64,000 nucleotides of DNA. Source: Nematostella vectensis (Eukaryota > Cnidaria > Anthozoa > Actiniaria > Edwardsiidae). Numbering within the stretch: the stretch's first letter is position 1; every line of letters starts with the position of its first letter. This document shows, in pieces, positions 57,901-64,000 of the stretch. The notes beneath the pieces are model-generated. The model saw only the letters and a program-made list of their open reading frames with translations. It was not told where the DNA came from and searched no databases. The translations under genes and the position numbers were made by a program. The stretch spans positions 10,570,022 to 10,634,021 of the forward strand of contig NC_064045.1 of NCBI RefSeq assembly GCF_932526225.1. Direction: 5' to 3'.

Positions 57901-60900
57901 GGTTTGTCGAGTTGCGGACGCCATTTTGTGGCTAGGAAGTTTCCAGCGTTGAAGATTGTGCTTTCTTGCAACCTGATTTGCTAATACAATCTTCAAATCT
58001 TGCAATCTGATTTGCTTATACAATGTTAAAATCTTGCATATGATTGGCCAATACGATCTTAAAATCTTGCACCCTGATTGGCTACCTTTATTTTGTCATA
58101 TTTTTCATCTCCACGGCAGACTTAGACTTGCTTGTAACGATTAACCTTTTTTAGAATCGGCTAGAGTATTTTAAAGTGGGCCTCTTCGATAAACTGTTAA
58201 AATGGTTCTCGTGCGTGGATCATACGGCAAAATTGTTGTCCTTATATTCGGGTAGACTTAGGGTGCGTTTTTTTTCTCGTGAATCCGGAATGCGAATGAT
58301 TAGATTAGAAAAAAGCGCCTGTTCGTTTATCCCGCGTTCCCATTCCGGAGAGGACTAAAGGCCATCCACTTATTCTGCTACCTGTAGCAGAATGACTCGA
58401 ATGCCATTCCGAACATTCTCTACCAACCATTCCCACCCCAGAATGAAAGGAAAAAAAAACGCGCCCTCACTGTATTGTCGGGGTTGCTTAGTGGAATTAT
58501 AAATGTAAGACAAGCTTCAAAGTTAAGATGTTTTGAAGAACACTGAAGCATCTCTTTGCCTGATGATGAATTTTATGCCAATATAAAACTTTTTTGATAA
58601 TTTAATTGGCCTGCTTCCTTAAACTATCAATCATATTCTTTCATACTGGAACCTTGTTTTTTAGCATTTCCTCGGTTTTCTTTTCAGTTGGATCCCTGCA
58701 TGCGCCAACTTACTGTACAGCGGTCGCTCCCACTGGTCGTACCTTGTGCCTGGTAACGAGGGTGAGTCCACGGTGCTTGTCCAGCAGTTCTTTTCGTGTG
58801 TGTCGGCGCTCATGTCTATTCAGTTGCGCAGCATGGTCATCAACTCGCTCAAAGACTTTGTCGACTTCCTCAACCACTATCAGGTACTTTTGTCCCTTTT
58901 GACGTCATTTCCGTTTTTGTTGTGTTGGATTTGTAATGTTATTGTTTTTGCGGTTTTATAATGGCTTGCGTGATACCACAATTGACAAGGTGTTTCTGAC
59001 GTCATATCACGATGGATTCACAGCATGAAGTCACAGCTGGCTGCTTGACGTTTCTGATATGTCATGGTTGATTGCTTGTCATTTGTGACGTCATAAAAGG
59101 TTGCATTTCGTTTGTGACGTCATGGATAATAAGATTGTCATTTGTGACGTCATGTCAGATTGCTTGACGTTTATGACGTCATGGCTTGCTGATTTGGTTA
59201 TTATCATTCACCGATCTCCTTATACTACTTGTATGCTCCTTATAATACTTGACACTCAATCAATCAGAGTCTGCCCTGAAGAAGTCTTATTAAAGACGAA
59301 AATTTGGCAGAGTCGATTTCCAGTTTTTGGTGTATTGTATTCATTGTTCTGGTACGAGATCGCGACATTTTGGGCTTTTTGATTCTATCCTTATAATACT
59401 TGTATACTATATATTTCGCCGTTTATTTAGCTTTAGCATTTTTCTTTCTCTCTAGGACGGGAATGACTTCGGAGAATCGTACTCAGACCTCAGATATGTA
59501 ATGGGAGAGGTGAGAATACTTACACCAATCATTATTCATTTGATTTAACAAAAAAACAGGCGATTTTTTGTGTCTGATGTCGAAAATTCATCACAGATTG
59601 GAGTGCTCTCGACACTGTTGTAATGTTGTTTTATATTCCTTCCTCTCAAAGATCGTGGTCGTCCAACTGTAATGTTGTTTTATATTCCTTCCTCTCGAAG
59701 ATCATGTCCGTCCAACTGTAATGTTGTTTTATATTCCTTCCTCTCAAAGATCATGGTCGTCCAACTAATGTTGTTTTATATTCCTTCCTCTCAAAGATCA
59801 TGGTCGTCCAACTTTAATGTTGTTTTATATTCCTTCCTCTCAAAGATCATGGTCGTCCAACTGTAATGTTGTTTTATATTCCTTCCTCTCAAAGATCATG
59901 TCCGTCCAACTGTAATGTTGTTTTATATTCCTTCCTCTCAAAGATCATGGTCGTCCAACTAATGTTGTTTTATATTCCTTCCTCTCAAAGATCATGGTCG
60001 TCCAACTTTAATGTTGTTTTATATTCCTTCCTCTCAAAGATCATGGTCGTCCAACTGTAATGTTGTTTTATATTCCTTCCTCTCAAAGATCATGGTCGTC
60101 CAACTGCGTATTGACGGAGCCAAGTTGATATTCGACCCTCCCTTCAGGGAAATACGGGATATTATTCTACGACTGCTGACGGAAATCGTTAAGAGTGCGG
60201 AGGATCTTCCCAGGGTAAGAAGAAACATTATTTAGCTATTTGGATAGTTTAGTGGCACAGGTCTTGTTTCCCGCCCAAGAGGTCCCATGTTCAATCGAGT
60301 CAGGCCCGTAGCCAGGATTATGAGTGGGGGTGTTCGTTTATCCATAGAACGGACCATTTTCTTTAGGCAGCTCGTCCTACCTCGTAGTGGTACTTAGTTT
60401 TCCTTAATGAGTGTGGACCTTACAGTCGGGTGGGGGGCTCTACCAAGCCCCCAAATCCCCTTTGGCTACCCGCATGCCAGGACAGGCACAAGGCAGGTGT
60501 CAAATAGAGAGGTAAATTCTCCGCAACTACTGGAAATAGCTTCAAACAAGGGATTAACCAGGGACTATTTTTTCTGGAATCACTATTTTACGATATCACC
60601 CGAATTATTTGTTTTGTCTTCAATCCTTTCATCTGGAATGGAATTTATATATATATATTTTTACTGTACACTACAATTTTTTTTAATTTTCTCCTTTCTA
60701 TCGCGAAAACTCTTACATCCTTCTTTCCTAACAAAAAAAAAATACAGCGGAAGTGACACGATTGTGTTGCAGGTGGAGACGGAGCTGTTTCCGGACATGC
60801 GCGATAAGCGTCTTCCACTGCGTTCTGTGGCAGTAGAGGAAATGCTAGTTCAGGATTACATGGATCGCGCTGTCGATGTCTTCAAACTCAACACCGTCGG

Positions 60901-63900
60901 GCCTCAAAAGTGAGCCTTTATTTTTTTAAATGATTTTTATAACAAACACTGAACTTGCTATCTGATACGACGCGCGCTACCGTGACCACCTTGAGAATTT
61001 TGTGAAGTAATTCAATAAGGATACGAGAAACGTGCTATCTGATACGACGTGCGCTACCGTGACCACCTTGACAGTTTTTTGAAGTGAGCCAATAAGGATG
61101 CGAGAAACGTGCTATGATACGACGCGCGCTACCGTGACCACCTTGATAGTTTTGTGAACGAAACCAATGAGGACGCGAGAACCGTGCTATCTGATTGATT
61201 GACGTTCATCGAGACACGTCGGAATCCTCCTAGTTATGAAGTTCTTGTCAATAACCCGACCGTATGATGGCGTGACGTCTGTGATGAAGTGGCCGCTTGC
61301 CTGAAATTTGTTGACGTACCTGATGATTGCTTGACCTTTGTAACGTAGTGTCAGATTATCAATATTAGCTCTAATAATGTTTTTTCGAATCTTTTTGTTT
61401 CTAGATATCTGAATACGTATAAGAAATATCAGGATCTGCTTAACAACAAGGCGGAGACAGATGTCCAGGCATTCTTACAAGATGACCCCGTGTTGCTCGC
61501 TCTGGCCAAGGTGTGTAACATTGTATAGTATCACGCATACTCGAGCATGCAGCCGTCTTTACGACAATAATGGTCCAGTGTGATAAAGGGGTCGTTTCTC
61601 TAGCGTGAGAACCCAGTTTAACCCAGGGTGACGTCCAGGCGCGTACCGAGGGGGGTGCGCAGGTTGCGGCGTACTCCCCCTCGGCGGCCAAAAAGTGGGT
61701 AATTTCTTATTAAGAAATATTTAAATACTATGCTTTTCGCGAAATTCCCCCCTTGGCGACTAAAAAGTGGGCAATTTCTTATTAAGGAATATTCAAATAC
61801 TATGCTTTTCGCGAAATAGAAGAATAAGGTATCTGGCGGAAAGCCTGTCTTTCGACATACCGTTTCACTGACGCAGTGGAATACAATGAACGACAAGGGA
61901 TAATGCAAGCTCGAGAAGCACACACACTGGTTGCCGTTGTCGACTTTTGTGACAAAACTAATAAGACTATTTCTAATTGGTGATTTCCAGAAAATTGACG
62001 AGTTCCAAAGCCTGTCGAGAGAGATCGCGTCCCTTCACCTGAGTGTACCACTCAACATGCTCTGCCTCAACTGCCAGGAAGTCAACCAAGAGCTCTCCCT
62101 ACGCGCGTCAAAGCTAGCAGATACCATGATCCACTATGTGGTCGACCAGAACAGGGACAAGAACAGGGGGTGATTAGTTATACGATGATTCACTATGTGA
62201 ATCAAGTTCAAACGACGTATTATCCATGAGTCATTTTTAATGCAAATGCTTGCAAATGAATCGAGTCGATCGTTTCATCTTAATTTGCATGCATTTGCAT
62301 TTAATACGGCTCATGGATAATACGACGTTTAAACTTAGCCTTACAGTTTAAACTCGGCGATGTCATAGTAATAATTCCATTGACTTTTTCCAGGATTTGC
62401 CGACAGTATGACGAAGTCTCAGACAAGGTCCAGGAAATGCCAGATAACACCAAGGATTTGGTCACCCTGACGCAATTCCTGGAAAAGGCTAGCACGGTGC
62501 TGGTGGTACAGCTACAAAGTCACGTGGACGATGCTGGTGAAAGGCTTCTTTTTCTGCTGGACTATGCAACACTTCCCTGTACGTACAGTAAAACCTCGCT
62601 AAGTTAAACTTTTTCTCCTCTAAACTGGGCAGTTTCAAGTAATGTACAGTGGAACCTCGATAAGTTGACCTCTTTTCTACTAAACTCGGCAATACTTCCA
62701 TGTTCGTTTAGCAAACCTCGCTAAATTAAACTCTTTTTCTGCTAAACTGGGCAACGCTTCCATGTAAATACTAAGTGGGTAAGTCTAACTCTTTTTCTGT
62801 TAAACTGGGCAACTCTTCCATGTAAATACTAGTGGGTAAGTCTAACTCTTTTTCTGCTAAACTCGGCAACACTTCCATGTACCTACAGTACAACCTCGCT
62901 AAGTTGATTTTTTTTTTGCTGAACTATGCAACATTTCCATGTACGTACAGTAAAACCTCGCTAAGTGGAACTCTTTTTCTTATAACTGGGCGACACTTCC
63001 ATGTACATACAGTAAAACCTCGCTAAGTGGAACTCTTTTGTTTCTGCTGAACTTGGCTTCACTTCGATGTTCGTACAATAAAACCTCGCTAAGTTGAACC
63101 CTTTGCCTTGTTGTTTTAATTCTAATCAGACGAGGATATCAAGCTGAACAGCACAGTGTTTCACTGGCCTGAACACATTCAGAAGATCTTCGAATTAAGC
63201 AAGAACCGAATCGGTCATCGTAAAGACCTGGCTATGGACGACCTCAAACATAGGTAAGTGACACGTGCCAATCATGCTGATTACTGGAGACTTAAAATCT
63301 TTTAACCCTTTGCATACTCTAGTATGATGTTGTGATAGCTGTAAATATTGCATTGTTACAAAATTTACATTATATAAATTATATTTTTTTCATTCATATG
63401 TTTGCAAAGGTAGAATTGTATATACCTGGCATAGCTCCTTTATGGTAAATGGATCTACTTCTCTTTCAGGGTCAAGATGTATGAAGAGAAGCTAAATGGA
63501 TACAACAAAGAAGTAGAGGCGTTCAGAAAGAAAGAGGTGTGTTTTCAACATGATCACATAGAGATATTGGAATTGTCATGCATCATCAATGTGCCTTGCA
63601 CACTTTTTTATTGAGTTTTAACATTCCTCTACAGATCATGGCCGCTGAGGAGATGAAGAAAAACGTGGAGAAGCTTGACGAGCTTGGGACAGCTCTTGAT
63701 GCTGCACGTGACGAGCTCATGGTAAGCACGTGATCAACACGCTTCTTATCGTATTTGCTCGCCTTTGCTTGACCTTGTCCTAACTTTGACCCTAATTTAA
63801 CCTTGGAAAGAATTTGACCTCCCACTGACCTTGAACATAACCATGACCATGACCTATTCCTGACACCATAAACTGACAGTTAGTCACGTGAAACGTTTGT

Positions 63901-64000
63901 GACGTCACAGGATCTAAATACGGAGGAGGAGCTCCTTCAGTGGGAGCCAACCCAGTTCCCAATCCTGCAAAGCATGATGGCGTACAAAGAGCCATACGAG
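51926..64000 (+). CDS. DNAH7: Inner-arm axonemal dynein heavy chain (DNAH7/DNAH3 type), N-terminal part
   Basis: Exons: 51926-51940, 52019-52117, 52375-52437, 54412-54604, 55143-55209, 56080-56188, 56522-56714, 56854-56929, 57225-57344, 57638-57762 (one base uncertain), 58688-58883, 59456-59509, 60089-60214, 60773-60909, 61405-61510, 61991-62169, 62394-62578, 63130-63253, 63470-63536, 63635-63721, 63911-64000 (runs off the window). About 804 codons, all phases agreeing. This is the N-terminal tail of a monomeric inner-arm dynein of cilia and flagella; the AAA motor and microtubule-binding stalk lie beyond the window. Family marks: AIVDYVLKDPSEKNRL, RAPVPWHTPYRQSWD, DGNDFGESY, KYQDLLNNKAE, LLFLLDYATLPYEDIKLNST, EKLNGYNKEVEAFRKKE and MAAEEMKKNVEKLDEL. 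The first 150 residues are Pro/Ser-rich and less certain. DNAH3 or DNAH12 orthology is the alternative. Confidence 0.88.
52438..54411. other. Large dynein intron 3, contains one transposable element
   Basis: AT-rich intron without coding signals. A poly(G) run is at 53040. The element at 53171-53811 is listed separately. Confidence 0.7.
53171..53811. mobile_element. TTAA-flanked inverted-repeat element, 641 bp
   Basis: Left GGTAATTCCCTTGAA and right TTCAAGGGAATTACC are perfect inverted repeats, each bordered by TTAA (53167-53170 and 53812-53815). TTAA duplication is used by piggyBac and Kolobok-type transposases. No transposase inside. Contains repeated 'aaaaatgggggtaacgac'-like sequence. 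Confidence 0.85.
54640..54895. repeat. Direct repeat of about 70 bp
   Basis: 'taccgtttcatctctacaag' followed by 'cctgtttcgtggttgcccac' occurs at about 54677 and 54842, each preceded by 'tttgtaggaaaaaa'. A (TA)n tract follows at 54893-54930. Likely a dispersed element. Confidence 0.75.
57330..57500. repeat. Decayed 5' splice-site array in the dynein gene
   Basis: The exon end (CTCTGGTATGATAG|GTGAGTCAGCCTGCTTAT at 57344) is followed by two diverged copies: 'cctgtggtttgattgg' with 'aaacctgcttat', and 'cctatagtacgataagtaag' with 'caacttgcttat'. The period is about 75 bp. Confidence 0.75.
58261..58467. mobile_element. Short inverted-repeat element (GGGTGCGTTT ends)
   Basis: Left GGGTGCGTTTTTTTTC and right GAAAGGAAAAAAAAACGCGCCC are approximately inverted, with repeated 'attccgga/gaat' words inside. 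About 207 bp, MITE-like. Confidence 0.5.
58990..59185. promoter_or_regulatory. Cluster of TGACGTCA (CRE-like) sites in a dynein intron
   Basis: Four perfect TGACGTCA octamers, preceded by a CTGACGTCA at 58996 that shares the octamer, occur within 190 bp. They are embedded in a degenerate repeat 'gattgtcatttgtgacgtcat'. The octamer is the CREB/ATF binding site. It may simply be the repeat unit. Confidence 0.5.
59625..60088. repeat. 3' splice-site array in the dynein gene, about 49-bp unit
   Basis: About nine copies of 'ttatattccttcctctcaaag' + ATCATGGTCGTCCAACTG precede the real exon that starts at 60089 with the same 18 bases. Every unit contains a pyrimidine tract, AG acceptor and the first 18 exon bases. 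Some units are 46 bp (CCAACTAATG), others 49 bp. Confidence 0.95.
60245..60300 (+). other. tRNA-like fragment
   Basis: 'ggatagtttagtggcacagg' (A-box-like) and 'catgttcaatcgag' (B-box-like) suggest a tRNA or SINE remnant. The acceptor stem is not complete. Confidence 0.3.
60960..61200. repeat. Intronic tandem repeat, about 75-bp unit, three copies
   Basis: 'gatacgacgcgcgctaccgt' with 'gaccaccttga' and 'gagaaacgtgctat' repeats three times. No exon sequence in the unit. Confidence 0.85.
61625..61815. repeat. Family A repeat, copy in dynein intron
   Basis: Two units of 'aaaaagtgggtaatttctta' with 'tactatgcttttcgcgaaat'. Related to 60-250 and 47370-47645. Confidence 0.7.
62192..62345. mobile_element. 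Palindromic MITE-like element, family D copy 2
   Basis: The arms AAACGACGTATTATCCATGA and, inverted, TCATGGATAATACGACGTTT are near perfect. The palindrome extends through ATGCAAATGC/GCATTTGCAT to the centre. Relative at 8072-8210. Confidence 0.8.
62579..63115. repeat. 5' splice-site array in the dynein gene, about 60-bp unit
   Basis: The exon end ...TTTTTCTGCTGGACTATGCA-ACACTTCCCT|GTACGTACAG (donor after 62578) is followed by about eight units. Each carries a homologue of the exon end ('ctttttctgctaaactgggc', 'aacacttccatgt'), a GTACGTACAG or variant, and 'aaacctcgctaagt' as the intron part. Confidence 0.9.

Noticed and set aside
59672-60060. 64-codon ORFs repeating MLFYIPSSQRSW
   Set aside because: Translations of the 49-bp acceptor array in another frame than the dynein exon.

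Overview
The window is eukaryotic nuclear DNA from an animal. It is AT-rich and intron-dense, with short phase-consistent exons, GT-AG introns, minisatellites and non-autonomous DNA transposons. The proteins are clearly metazoan (NPLOC4, an F-box/WD40 protein, an axonemal dynein heavy chain, an intronless class A GPCR, a death-domain protein). Exon-rich vertebrate-like gene structures together with compact introns suggest an early-branching animal, most likely an anthozoan cnidarian. That taxon is an inference; nothing here proves it.

Layout. (1) 491-2705 (+): last five exons of an uncharacterised gene that begins left of the window. (2) 3.2-4.9 kb: interspersed and tandem repeats. (3) 5047-6417 (-): last two exons of a death-domain gene. 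(4) 6.4-11.3 kb: non-coding DNA with several inverted-repeat elements, including a hAT-like element with a 7-bp target duplication at 10107-10896. (5) 11421-25811 (+): complete 16-exon NPLOC4 gene (633 aa), its introns swollen by minisatellites. (6) 28161-29138 (+): intronless GPCR. (7) 30871-49234 (-): complete 11-exon FBXW10-like F-box/WD40 gene (1092 aa). Its 8.3-kb intron 3 contains a + strand HIRAN-like ORF and a decayed - strand ORF, perhaps parts of a mobile element. (8) 51926-64000 (+): 5' end (21 exons, about 804 codons) of an inner-arm axonemal dynein heavy chain of the DNAH7/DNAH3 type, running off the right edge. FBXW10-like and the dynein gene are head to head, and each has an RFX X-box-like motif upstream, which would fit shared ciliary expression.

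The most unusual pattern is recurrent tandem duplication across exon-intron boundaries. In all four multi-exon genes with resolved structure, I find arrays whose unit contains the end (or start) of an exon, its 5' (or 3') splice site and neighbouring intron. At least twelve such arrays are present, from 2 to about 10 copies, some perfectly periodic (100 bp, 86 bp) and some decayed. Several copies still encode the consensus peptide of the exon and carry intact splice signals. I know of no description of a process giving such arrays in several neighbouring genes.

Gene models were built by hand from splice signals and reading-frame phase. The NPLOC4 and FBXW10-like models sum to exact multiples of three with no internal stop.
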